Below are positions 45,248-54,269 of a stretch of DNA of 64,000 bases, one piece after another. The translations under genes were made by a program, and so were the position numbers. The notes under the pieces are model-generated. The model was not told where the DNA came from, did not search any database, and was given only the letters and a program-made list of their open reading frames with translations. Source of the DNA: DASYML01 sp036399835 (lineage in GTDB: Bacteria > Acidobacteriota > Blastocatellia > Pyrinomonadales > Pyrinomonadaceae); contig DASWMI010000168.1 in the NCBI GenBank assembly GCA_036399835.1, positions 16,173-80,172 of the forward strand, given 5' to 3'. The stretch's first letter is position 1, and each line of letters starts with the position of its first letter.

Positions 45248-45429
45248 GCTTGGGCAACAAACTACAAGCAAGGGTTCTTATTCAGCTAATCGCCACCAAA
45301 AAACAGTAGCCAGGAGCGGGTTGAGACCGCATCTTTGGCTGAATAATTGTTAGACTTGATGTCTGTCTGCTCCTCTAAAAAGGGTTTGGAGCGCCTCAGA
45401 CCACTTTTCGCTCGCTAAGAGGTCCAGCT
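45248..45429 (+). promoter_or_regulatory. structured 5' leader of the TonB receptor gene
   Basis: TTATTCAGC (45278-45286) pairs exactly with GCTGAATAA (45338-45346), closing a 51-base domain that contains the small hairpin GCGG/CCGC (about 45317-45331). Downstream, CCTCT (45372-45376) is complementary to the ribosome-binding AGAGG (45418-45422), 7 bases before the ATG, so it could hide the start site. The layout suggests riboswitch-like or protein-mediated control. No known aptamer consensus was matched. Confidence 0.4.
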
Positions 45430-48400
45430 ATGAAGATATTCGGGAGCTTTTCCACTCTTCTGCCCAGAGTCGGCACACTTTCCCTGCTGCTCTTTGTCGT
45501 CTGCTGTTCAGCCCTGGCTCAGAACATCGTCGGGACCATCCTGGGGACTGTCAAAGACCCGCAGGGAGCGCTCGTACAGGGCGCTAAAGTAACGGTCGTC
45601 AACAAGGCCACCGGAGACACGCGCGAGGCGACCTCGGGCGCAGACGGCACTTATACTGTGACCAACTTGCAGCCGGGCCGCTATCGTGTGACGGTCGAGG
45701 CGCAGGGGTTTCAGACGGCTGTTTTTGAAGAGGTCGCGGTTGAGACTAACCAGCGCGTGCCCCTGGATGTGGACTTCTCGACGATTACGGGCGGCGGCGG
45801 GACTGTCACCGTGACAGCCGAGGCCGCGCCGCTGGTCGAGAGTGAAACGAGCGTGCGCGGCGACATCATCACAGGTCGGCAGGTCACGGAATTGCCGATT
45901 CCGCAAAGAAACTTTACTTTGCTGGCCGGTCTCTCGCCAGGAGTCTCGCGCCCGAGCCTGGGAACGCTCGGCGGCGGCGGCAACTTTGACAGCGGCGGTC
46001 CGAGCAGGGGCACGGAATCAACTCGTTTCCGCGAATCGGGCGGGTCTGTGCTCTCGGCCAACGGCGCTCGCGTCACGAATAACAATTTCTCGCTCGACGG
46101 CGTTGATAACAACGAATCGCAGTTCGGACAGATAGCCATCTTCCCGAACCCCGATTCGATTGCCGAGTTCAAGGTTGAGACCAGCGTCCCTTCGGCTGAG
46201 ACGGGGCGAGCGGGCGGCGCTGTCATCTCGACTACTTTCAAGTCCGGCGCGAACGACTTTCACGGCACGGCCTTCGAGTTTTATCAGGGACTGGTGGCGA
46301 GCGCCAAGCCCGTCTATAACGCCAACCCCGCAAACACCAACACGCATAATTTCGGCGGCACTATCGGTGGACCAATCTTCCTCCCGCATTTCGGAGAAGG
46401 TGGTCCGGTGCTCTGGAGCGGACGCAACAAATCCTTCTTCTTCTTCTCCTTTAACGGGCAGCGCAACTCTACGCCGGCCTTCGGCTCCAGCGAAGCTCCC
46501 GTCACGGTCCCGACCTTGAGGATGCGCAACGGCGATTTTTCCGAACTGCTTCAGCCGGGTAATCTACATACCTATAACACCGTCAATGGACCAGTCGTCG
46601 CGCCGCAGGGAACTATCTTCGATGCGAACGGGTTGCCGTTTCCAGGCAACGTGATTCCTCAGAATCTCTTTTCTCAAGCAGGCTTCAATCTCCTGAACGC
46701 TTACCCGCTGCCGACCAACTCAAGCCTGCTCAGAAACTTCGACCGCAACCGCAAAGAGAAGGCCAACATCAACCAGTACGACATCAAGCTGGACCACAAC
46801 TTCACGACCAATAACCGTTTCTTTGGCCGCTACAGCAAGGCCACCAACGAGCGCATACGCGATAACAACTTCCCGCTCGGCTCTTCGCCCAACGGGCTGG
46901 ACCTGCCATCGGGTTTCGGCGCGGGCACGGAGTTTGGTAACACGCGGCAGGTGGCACTCGGCGATACGCACGTTTTCTCGCCAACCGTGGTCAACGATGC
47001 GCGCGCGGGATATTCGCGTTTCGAGATCGGCATCTTTAATACGGGGCAGGGCGGCGCGCAGGGCTTTGACCCGAACATCGCATCGGCTCTGGGCATCCCG
47101 AACGTCAATGTCTGCGGCATCACCTGTACGGGGTCGGTCCTGCTCGGCGTCATCGGTACGAATGCAGATAAGGGCGATCTGGAGTTTATCGGAGATAGCA
47201 GCCCCTTCTTCTTCCTCTCGAACAACTTCTATTTCGGAGATACGCTGACCATCGTGCGCGGCAACAAGACTTTCAAGCTCGGCGGCGAGTTGCGCGTGCG
47301 TCAAAACCAACCCGCGACGGCGGGTGCAAGTGCCAAGGGGCAGTATCAGTACGGCACGCAGAACGGCGGATTCCTGGAGGGCAATTATGGCGGGATACCG
47401 ATTGGCAATTTGGACGCAGGCTCATCCTACGCCAACTTGCTGCTTGGCAATCCGCCTACTCACGTGGACCGTGCGATTCCGGGAGGCCCTTATTTCCAGT
47501 CCGGCAAAGAAATCTCCTTCTTCGTGCAGGACGACTGGAAAGTTAATCAAGACCTGACGCTCAACCTGGGGCTGCGCTACGACATCTTTACGCCTTATAC
47601 GGAGCGCTTCGACCGCCAGTTGAATTTTGTCCCGGAGCAGAACGCGCTCATCCGCGCTGGCGGCGGCATTCCGCGCGGGCTGCGTGAGACTGACAAGAAC
47701 AACTTCGGGCCGCGCTTCGGGTTTGCCTGGAGCGGTTTCAGGGATGATAAGACGGTTGTCATTCGCGGCGGTTACGGGCTGCTCTATTCGACTGACGCGG
47801 CCAACATCGGCGCGTTTGCAGTGGACCAGCCCTTCAACGGTGGCGGTAGCTATAACTGCAACATCAACCAGTTCGGGTCTGCTCCCTGCACTCAATTCAC
47901 GCCCGGCTTTAATCTGGACACGCCGCTCCCGCTGCCGCCGAACGTCTTTCTAGCCGGACCAGTCTTTCCCGCCTCGGCTATTTCACAGAACGTCTCGGCA
48001 GTTGATCTCAATCTCAAGGACGAGCTGTATCACCAGTTCAACCTGACGGGTCAATGGGAATTCAAACCGAGCTGGCTCGCCGAAATCGCTTATGTCGCAA
48101 GCTTTGGTCGCAATCTACTGATTGACCGCAACATCGGAACAGACCCCGGTAGAGGACCGGGCGCGCGCATCGTGTCCAACCTCGCCTTTGTCAACTTTAC
48201 GGATGACATCGGCCAGTCCAGCTACAATGCGCTCCAGACCAAACTGGAGAAGCGTTTCACGCGCGGCCTCTCCATCCTTTCGACCTACACCTGGTCGCAC
48301 ACGATTGATAACGGGCCGGGTCGTTTCGCCGGTAACAGTAACCCCGGCAGAGACCTCTATGGACCAAACAATCCGCTCGATGTGAATAACGAACGCGCCA

Positions 48401-49023
48401 ACTCGGATTTGGACATCAGGCACAGATTTACCTTTGCCAACGTTTACGACCTGCCGTTCGGACGTGAGCGACGGTTCGGCGCGGGTTGGTCCAGGGCAGT
48501 TGATTTCTTTATCGGCGGCTGGCAGTGGAATAACCTTATACAGATTCAGAGCGGAGCGCCCTACACAGTCGTCTTCGGCGAAAATGGTCCACGTCCGATG
48601 CTGGTCGGCGACCCGACCCCGACCGAAGAACAGCGCGCCAGAAGAATGCAGTTTAATCCGGCTGCTTTTGCGCCGCCGTCAATCCGCGTCTTCCCGGGCA
48701 GCGCGTCTCCCGTTTACGGCTCTCTCGGTCGCAACACGTTTCGCGCGGACCGTCAGGAATACTGGGACATGTCCTTCTTCAAAAACTTCCGCTGGGGCGA
48801 GAAGCTCAACATACAGGCGCGAGTTCAGGTCTATAATATTCTGAACCACGTCAATCGTAATGTCCCCGAGCGCAACATCGAACCCTGCTTCATCAACGGC
48901 GTCTTTAATCAGGCGCAGTGCCTGACGAACACGCAGGATAATCCGAACAGCAGGCACATCGGAATAGACACCAGCGCGCAGCGGCAAAGGCAGACGGAGT
49001 TCGGCCTGAGGCTGGTCTGGTAA
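45430..49023 (+). CDS. TonB-dependent outer-membrane receptor with carboxypeptidase-regulatory N-domain (Oar-like)
   Basis: 1197 residues. A signal peptide (about 1-30, ending SALAQ) is followed by a carboxypeptidase-regulatory-like Ig domain (about 33-110: GTVKDPQGALVQGAKVTVVN), a plug domain (about 130-260, VTELPIPQRNFTLLAGLSPGV) and a long beta-barrel (to 1197) ending in FGLRLVW with an aromatic last residue. This architecture is typical of Acidobacteriota receptors that import oligosaccharides or other large ligands with TonB energy. No SusD gene adjoins it. Position before TPR and starch-degrading genes suggests a maltodextrin ligand (inference). AGAGG lies 7 bases before the ATG; a terminator follows. 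Confidence 0.93.
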   Translation: MKIFGSFSTLLPRVGTLSLLLFVVCCSALAQNIVGTILGTVKDPQGALVQGAKVTVVNKATGDTREATSGADGTYTVTNLQPGRYRVTVEAQGFQTAVFEEVAVETNQRVPLDVDFSTITGGGGTVTVTAEAAPLVESETSVRGDIITGRQVTELPIPQRNFTLLAGLSPGVSRPSLGTLGGGGNFDSGGPSRGTESTRFRESGGSVLSANGARVTNNNFSLDGVDNNESQFGQIAIFPNPDSIAEFKVETSVPSAETGRAGGAVISTTFKSGANDFHGTAFEFYQGLVASAKPVYNANPANTNTHNFGGTIGGPIFLPHFGEGGPVLWSGRNKSFFFFSFNGQRNSTPAFGSSEAPVTVPTLRMRNGDFSELLQPGNLHTYNTVNGPVVAPQGTIFDANGLPFPGNVIPQNLFSQAGFNLLNAYPLPTNSSLLRNFDRNRKEKANINQYDIKLDHNFTTNNRFFGRYSKATNERIRDNNFPLGSSPNGLDLPSGFGAGTEFGNTRQVALGDTHVFSPTVVNDARAGYSRFEIGIFNTGQGGAQGFDPNIASALGIPNVNVCGITCTGSVLLGVIGTNADKGDLEFIGDSSPFFFLSNNFYFGDTLTIVRGNKTFKLGGELRVRQNQPATAGASAKGQYQYGTQNGGFLEGNYGGIPIGNLDAGSSYANLLLGNPPTHVDRAIPGGPYFQSGKEISFFVQDDWKVNQDLTLNLGLRYDIFTPYTERFDRQLNFVPEQNALIRAGGGIPRGLRETDKNNFGPRFGFAWSGFRDDKTVVIRGGYGLLYSTDAANIGAFAVDQPFNGGGSYNCNINQFGSAPCTQFTPGFNLDTPLPLPPNVFLAGPVFPASAISQNVSAVDLNLKDELYHQFNLTGQWEFKPSWLAEIAYVASFGRNLLIDRNIGTDPGRGPGARIVSNLAFVNFTDDIGQSSYNALQTKLEKRFTRGLSILSTYTWSHTIDNGPGRFAGNSNPGRDLYGPNNPLDVNNERANSDLDIRHRFTFANVYDLPFGRERRFGAGWSRAVDFFIGGWQWNNLIQIQSGAPYTVVFGENGPRPMLVGDPTPTEEQRARRMQFNPAAFAPPSIRVFPGSASPVYGSLGRNTFRADRQEYWDMSFFKNFRWGEKLNIQARVQVYNILNHVNRNVPERNIEPCFINGVFNQAQCLTNTQDNPNSRHIGIDTSAQRQRQTEFGLRLVW

Positions 49024-49055
49024 AAGCTCCGGCGTCTCTTTTGTGTCATGCAGCC

Positions 49056-49098
49056 AGGAGCGGCGGGCAAACTATCATGCTCGCCGCTCCTTCATCTT
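49056..49098 (+). terminator. intrinsic terminator
   Basis: AGGAGCGGCGGGC (49056-49068) pairs with GCTCGCCGCTCCT (49079-49091) with one G-T wobble, followed by TCATCTTTA. It lies 33 bases after the TonB receptor stop. Confidence 0.65.
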
Positions 49099-49204
49099 TA
49101 TACGGCAGCGTTCAATCCGCGACTGCTTGAGATTAAAGCGCGAAACCTTTAACCTGTAGCCAGACTCCCCGAAAACCATTTCCCTATGCTTTAGAACTCT
49201 GATC

Positions 49205-50323
49205 ATGCGCAGCACCTGGCGAGATTTTATGGCGGACGCACGGGAAGAGGCTGCAACAGCCTGCCTGACCCTGTTAGCGTCCATAGTCCTCTTAGCCTTC
49301 GCCGCGCAGCCGTCCTTCATCGTTCGAGCACAAACGCCCGCTGCCAGTCAGACTCAGACATCGGGCCAGCTCGCAGCCGTGATAGAACAACTGCGCGCAC
49401 ATCCTTCCGATGCATCGAAACTGAATGCTGCGCGACTGGCGGGCTTTAATCTGATAGCCGCTTTACGCTTTGAAGATGCCTGGTCCATTTTCAGCGCGAT
49501 GCTTGAAGTCGCTCCAAAGGACCAGCAGGCTTTATACGGCGGCGCCCTCGCGCTCTTTAATTTGAGACAGGTCGGGCAGGCCGAACAGCTTGCCAGGTCC
49601 GCTGTCGAAGCGGCCCATCTCTCAGAGCCTTCGACGGTCGAGGCGGCGCGGGTCAGGTCGGATGCGCTGGTCCTGCTCGGCGTGATTCTGGCCGTCAAAG
49701 GCGACGGCGCGGGCGCGCTCAAGGCTGTGGAGCAGGCTGCTTTGCTTGCGCCCGCGAGCTTTGACGCGCAGTTCGCGCTGGGCCGCGCGCGTTATGGTAC
49801 GGGCGATGTGGCGGGGGCTGCCGTGGCTTTTCGCCGCGCCGTCAGCCTGCGGCCCTCTGATGCCAAGGCCATCTTCTTTCTGGCGACGGCGCTTGAAGAA
49901 TCTGCTGACTACGCGGGCGCGCTCGTCGCCTATAGAGAGCTGCTGTCGGCTCATCCTGAGAACGCCGAAGGCTATCTGGGACTCGGCGCGTTGCTCATCA
50001 AATCCGGCGGCGAAAAGATTGAAGAGGGCATCAAGGCTTTGCAGCGGGCCGTCGCGCTCAACGGCGCGCTTTACGAGGCACGCGTCACGCTGGGCCGCAC
50101 GCTGATTCGCACGGGACGCGCAGCCGAAGCTCTTGAGCATCTAAAACGCGCGGCAGAGCTTGCTCCAAGTAATCCTGAGCCGCACTACCAGCTCGCGCTC
50201 GCCTACAGGCGACTGGGCAAAACCCTTGAGGCCGAGCAGGAATCCGCCATCGTCAAACAGATTCATCTCACGCGGCGCGGGAATGTTGATGAAGCGGGCC
50301 GCGCGCCTAAGAATCAGGATTAG
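49205..50323 (+). CDS. exported TPR protein
   Basis: A 372-residue protein. A long N-terminal region with a hydrophobic core (about residues 18-43, ending IVRAQT) acts as signal peptide or anchor; a later ATG at 49229 could be the true start. TPR repeats run from about 60 to 355, with clear units such as FDAQFALGRARYGTGDVAGA and PEPHYQLALAYRRLGKTLEA. Likely periplasmic and protein-binding. It precedes a second TPR gene and the amylase genes, so it may help assemble the starch system (inference). Confidence 0.82.
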   Translation: MRSTWRDFMADAREEAATACLTLLASIVLLAFAAQPSFIVRAQTPAASQTQTSGQLAAVIEQLRAHPSDASKLNAARLAGFNLIAALRFEDAWSIFSAMLEVAPKDQQALYGGALALFNLRQVGQAEQLARSAVEAAHLSEPSTVEAARVRSDALVLLGVILAVKGDGAGALKAVEQAALLAPASFDAQFALGRARYGTGDVAGAAVAFRRAVSLRPSDAKAIFFLATALEESADYAGALVAYRELLSAHPENAEGYLGLGALLIKSGGEKIEEGIKALQRAVALNGALYEARVTLGRTLIRTGRAAEALEHLKRAAELAPSNPEPHYQLALAYRRLGKTLEAEQESAIVKQIHLTRRGNVDEAGRAPKNQD

Positions 50324-50530
50324 AAACAAAAGTCAGAGAAATCAAAAGTGGCGATTCAATACAGCGAGCAGCACAAGGCTGGACCAGCAACGATGAAGGA
50401 TAAGCTGGGAAAGATGACTTGCGAGCTTAGGTTGCTTTTCCTGCCAGCTCATCTGTCCGCGTTTATCGTTGCTCCTTCGTCTCTCTCTGTTAAGAGTCTC
50501 TCAGGATTTATTCGACTCAAAGAAAATCTC

Positions 50531-52213
50531 ATGAGCCGCTTCTCGCTGCAAGTCCTGATGGCTCTCGCACTTTTTCTTTGCGCCATTACTACTTCTTCCA
50601 CCATCGCGTTGGCCCAGCGACGCCGCGCAGCGCAGCCTGCCGCGACGACAACGCAAAGCGAAACGGGCGGCGACGAGGCGCTGCTGCGTGAGATTGGAGG
50701 GATGTTGCAGGCGGGCAGGCTCGACGAGGCGGAGGCGGGCGCACGCCGCGCCGTCTCTGCCGCACCGAAGAACGCCGAGCTGCATAACCTGCTCGGCGTG
50801 ATTCTGGACCAGCGCAGGCAGGCCGAGGAAGCCGAGCGCGAATACAGGCAGGCGCTGCAACTGAACCCTTTGATTATCTCCGCACGCGCCAATTTGGGAG
50901 TCCTGCTGGCGCGGACCAATCGTCCCGAACAGGCCATCGAAGCCTTCGAGACCGTGTTGCGCTTTGCTCCGCGTCATCCGCAGGCCATCTTTAACCTGGG
51001 CGCGCTCTATCTCGCCAAAGGCAATTACGAGCGGGCCATCCCACTGCTAGAACGCGCGGCTGGCATAAATTCAGCTCAGGAACTGCCGCCCGATGCGGAC
51101 CTCTCGCTGCTGCTCGCACTGACCAACGCCTATCTTCGCGCTGGTCGCGCTAAGGAGGCGGCGAAGCTTCTGGACCAGCTTGAGGCCAGAGCGGGTCAGG
51201 ACCCGCGCGTGCTCTTTACGCTCGGTCTGCAAATGGCTGCGGCACAGGACTACGAGCGCGCCGCGCAACTTTTTCAGAAAACGAATGAGTTGCGACCCAA
51301 CACCGCCGAGGTTCTCTACAATCTGGGCGTCGCGCTCTACAACCTGAATCGTCTGGATGATGCAGAGCGCGCTCTTTCATCTGCGGCCACGCTCGCGCCC
51401 GATAATGCGGAGAGCTTTTATCGCCTCGGCCTCATCGCGTCCGAGCGCAAACAGAGCGAGACGGCGCTTGGCTACTGGCAAAAGGCGCTCTCGCTCAAAG
51501 CAAATTTCGCGGACGCCAATTTTATGACTGCCGAAGAACTGACGAAAAACAGGCGCAGCGATGCGGCGATAGAATTTTACGAGCGCGCGCTGGTCCAGGA
51601 TTCTTCAAAGCCTATCTATTATGTGCGGCTCGGCGCGGCACACCTGCGCCGCCGTCGCTATTCGCAGGCGCGTGAGGTCTATGAGCGCGCCGCCAAATTG
51701 TTCCCACAGTCAGCCGAGATTCATTACCTGGTCGGCTACGCCGCCCGCGCCCAGGGCCAATATAACGATGCGCGCGCAGCTTTCGAGCGTGCGCTGGCGA
51801 TTCAGCCCGATAATTCGGACGTAATCGCCAACCTGGGGTTTATTGCCGGAGAGCGCGGCGAGAATGAGCGGGCCGAACAACTCCTGCGCCGGGCCATCGC
51901 GCTCAATGAGAAAAACTTTCCGGCCCATTACGACCTGGGAAAACTTCTCGTCCGCCTCAAGCGTTATGAAGAGGCCGTGCCCGTGCTGGAACGCGCCGCG
52001 CAGATGGGAGGGAGCGACCCCGGAATCCATTACCAGCTTTTCACGGCCTACTCTCGCCTCAAGCGCAAGGCGGATGCCGAGCGCGAGCTGGCAATCTTTA
52101 AGCGGCTTGAAGAGGCGCGCAAGAGCGTTGATGGGATGGGCAGCGGAACAACGACCATCGAGCCGCCCACCGTGCAGCCAAAGACGGAAAGCTCTACTCC
52201 AAAAAATCCATAA
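50531..52213 (+). CDS. exported TPR protein
   Basis: 560 residues. A signal peptide (about 1-27, ending IALAQ) is followed by a dozen or so TPR units from about 45 to 525 (for example AELHNLLGVILDQRRQAEEA and AEVLYNLGVALYNLNRLDDA). The frame is open upstream to 50348, but only 50531 begins with a proper signal peptide. The alpha-amylase-family gene begins 22 bases after the stop, so they are probably co-transcribed. A periplasmic or outer-membrane scaffold is the likely role. Confidence 0.85.
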   Translation: MSRFSLQVLMALALFLCAITTSSTIALAQRRRAAQPAATTTQSETGGDEALLREIGGMLQAGRLDEAEAGARRAVSAAPKNAELHNLLGVILDQRRQAEEAEREYRQALQLNPLIISARANLGVLLARTNRPEQAIEAFETVLRFAPRHPQAIFNLGALYLAKGNYERAIPLLERAAGINSAQELPPDADLSLLLALTNAYLRAGRAKEAAKLLDQLEARAGQDPRVLFTLGLQMAAAQDYERAAQLFQKTNELRPNTAEVLYNLGVALYNLNRLDDAERALSSAATLAPDNAESFYRLGLIASERKQSETALGYWQKALSLKANFADANFMTAEELTKNRRSDAAIEFYERALVQDSSKPIYYVRLGAAHLRRRRYSQAREVYERAAKLFPQSAEIHYLVGYAARAQGQYNDARAAFERALAIQPDNSDVIANLGFIAGERGENERAEQLLRRAIALNEKNFPAHYDLGKLLVRLKRYEEAVPVLERAAQMGGSDPGIHYQLFTAYSRLKRKADAERELAIFKRLEEARKSVDGMGSGTTTIEPPTVQPKTESSTPKNP

Positions 52214-52235
52214 CTGCCAAAGCTCAAAAGACCAG

Positions 52236-54167
52236 ATGCGAAGCACCTTTGCCGGAACTCTCCTGGGAATCATGCTGTGCGCCCAGCTTTCTGTACATAC
52301 TGAAGCACGCGCCGTGCGCTCCTTTGCGCCGCCGACCGTTGCCGCAGCCGCGCCGTCCGTGCTCAAAGTCGAGCCGCCTTCATGGTGGGCCGGGCACAGC
52401 ATCAACCCTGTGCGTCTGCTCGTGCGCGGCACAAATCTGCACGGGGCACGCGTCGCGTCCACGCGCACGGAGATACGGCCCGAAGCTATACTGGTCAATC
52501 CGTCGGGGACATATCTCTTCGTCAGCCTGCACATCAACGCCAATGCTCAACCCGGCGACTATCCTCTGATTTTAGAGACCACCGAAGGCAGGACCAGCAT
52601 CCCCTTTAGCCTCAACCCGCCGCTCGATGCCGCGACCAACTTTCAAGGGATGACGCGCGATGATGTCATCTACCTGATAATGACCGACCGCTTTAGCAAC
52701 GGCGACACGGCGAATGATGCTCCGGCAGGCTCAACCAAAGAGACCAGCGACCGCAGCAATCCGCGCTCTTATCACGGCGGAGATTTTCGCGGCATCATCA
52801 ATCATCTGCCTTATCTCAAAGACCTCGGCGTGACGGCCATCTGGCTCACTCCCTGGTACGACAACTGGAACGGCTTCTACAGATGCGAGAAGCCCTGGTG
52901 TCCGTACACCTACTATCACGGTTATCACGCGCTGGACTATTACGCCGTCGAAGACCACTTCGGCGACCTCGGGACTTTGCGCGAGCTGGTCCAGAAGGCG
53001 CACTCTCTGGGTCTCAAGGTGATTCAGGACCAGGTGGCAAACCACGTCGGCTCGCAGCATGCCTGGACCACAGACCCGCCGCTCGCCGACTGGTTTCACG
53101 GCACGCTTCAGAGCCACTTGAAGAACCCTTTTCGTGGTGACCTGCTGCTCTCGCCGCACGCTGCGGAAGACGAGCGCAGACCCACGCTCGACGGCTGGTT
53201 CTCGGACGACCTGCCGGACATGAGTCAGGAAGAGCCCGAGGTGGCGCGCTACTTGATTCAGAACTCGCTCTGGTGGACGGGCATGACGGGCCTCGACGCG
53301 ATACGCCAGGACACTATCCAGTACATGCCGCGCTCCTTCATACGCGAGTTATCAAAGGCGCTTCATCGCCAGTATCCAAGGATGTGGATGGTCGGAGAAG
53401 TCTTTGACCGCGACCCCGCGCAGACGGCCTTCTTTATCGGCGGGCGCGAGGGTTGGGACGGGATTGATACGGAGCTTGATTCCGTTTTCGATTTTCCGCT
53501 CTGGCAAGCCTCGCTCGATGTCTTCAGCCACAGGAAGCCCGCGCGCACGCTGCGCGACGTGCTCAAATACGATGCTCTTTATTCTGATGCCTCGCGGCTG
53601 ACGACCATGCTCAGCAATCATGATGTGGACCGGACGGTTTCACTCGAAGGCATGACACTCGAAGGAGCTGCGTTGCACACAGCCTTTATGCTCATGGTGA
53701 GAGGCACGCCGCAACTCTATTACGGCGACGAGATCGCTTTGAAAGGCGGGTCCGACCCTGACAATCGTAGAGACTTCCCAGGAGGCTTTCCGGGTGATGC
53801 GCGCAGCGCCTTTACCAAAGCCGGACGCACGCCCGAAGAAGAGCGCATCTACACTGCCGTACGCGACTGGCTACGACTGCGCCGCGAGCACTCCGCCATT
53901 CGTCACGGCTCTTTGATTGACCTGGCCTATGACGAAGACCTTTACGCCTTCGCGCGCAGCGATGCGAGCGAGACTGTCATCATCGCCATCAATCGAGCGG
54001 CGACCCCCGCGCAGCTTTCAATCAAAGCTCGCTTGCTCAATCTGGCCGACGGCGCGCGTCTCTCTCCGCTGCTGGGTGCGCAGGGCAACAGGCCGTTCGT
54101 GAATGGAGCTGCGACGGTTTCCGTTCCTCCGCGCACGGCTCTGGCTTACAGGGTGCTGAGCCGTTAG
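52236..54167 (+). CDS. exported GH13 alpha-amylase family enzyme (cyclomaltodextrinase/neopullulanase-like)
   Basis: 643 residues. A signal peptide (about 1-25) is followed by a neopullulanase-type N-terminal beta domain (about 41-128, VLKVEPPSWWAGHSINPVRL), then the GH13 barrel (about 135-560) and a C-terminal beta domain. Conserved regions are DQVANH (265-270), GLDAIRQDT with nucleophile D359, VGEVF with acid/base E388, and SNHDVDR with D463. It should cut alpha-1,4-glucans or cyclodextrins in the periplasm. The frame runs upstream inside the TPR gene, but 52236 gives the signal peptide. It shares a 97-bp identical tract with the gene at 55919. Confidence 0.9.
   Translation: MRSTFAGTLLGIMLCAQLSVHTEARAVRSFAPPTVAAAAPSVLKVEPPSWWAGHSINPVRLLVRGTNLHGARVASTRTEIRPEAILVNPSGTYLFVSLHINANAQPGDYPLILETTEGRTSIPFSLNPPLDAATNFQGMTRDDVIYLIMTDRFSNGDTANDAPAGSTKETSDRSNPRSYHGGDFRGIINHLPYLKDLGVTAIWLTPWYDNWNGFYRCEKPWCPYTYYHGYHALDYYAVEDHFGDLGTLRELVQKAHSLGLKVIQDQVANHVGSQHAWTTDPPLADWFHGTLQSHLKNPFRGDLLLSPHAAEDERRPTLDGWFSDDLPDMSQEEPEVARYLIQNSLWWTGMTGLDAIRQDTIQYMPRSFIRELSKALHRQYPRMWMVGEVFDRDPAQTAFFIGGREGWDGIDTELDSVFDFPLWQASLDVFSHRKPARTLRDVLKYDALYSDASRLTTMLSNHDVDRTVSLEGMTLEGAALHTAFMLMVRGTPQLYYGDEIALKGGSDPDNRRDFPGGFPGDARSAFTKAGRTPEEERIYTAVRDWLRLRREHSAIRHGSLIDLAYDEDLYAFARSDASETVIIAINRAATPAQLSIKARLLNLADGARLSPLLGAQGNRPFVNGAATVSVPPRTALAYRVLSR
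52769..52865. repeat. 97-bp tract identical to 56425-56521
   Basis: Every base matches between 52769-52865 and 56425-56521, covering barrel residues YHGGDFRGIINHLPYLKDLG and the following strand. Flanking sequence diverges sharply at both edges. A second shared tract (53781-53840 versus 57440-57499) differs at one base of 60. Confidence 0.9.
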
Positions 54168-54269
54168 CCGGAGACCGAAGAGGCTGGCAAGCGCTTGGGC
54201 AACTCTGGTATAAACGTGCTGCATTTCAAAATCCCCTGTCATCTTAGCTGTAAAGTTTGAGGAGGGACT

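Noticed and set aside
45278..45346. Cobalamin riboswitch
   Set aside because: AGCCAGGAG resembles one box, but the rest of the B12 aptamer consensus is missing and the domain is too small.
50348..50530. Longer start of the second TPR gene
   Set aside because: The first 61 residues have no family character, while 50531 starts a clear signal peptide.
51843..52235. Upstream extension of the first GH13 gene
   Set aside because: It overlaps the TPR gene in another frame and carries shadow-type composition; a proper signal peptide begins at 52236.
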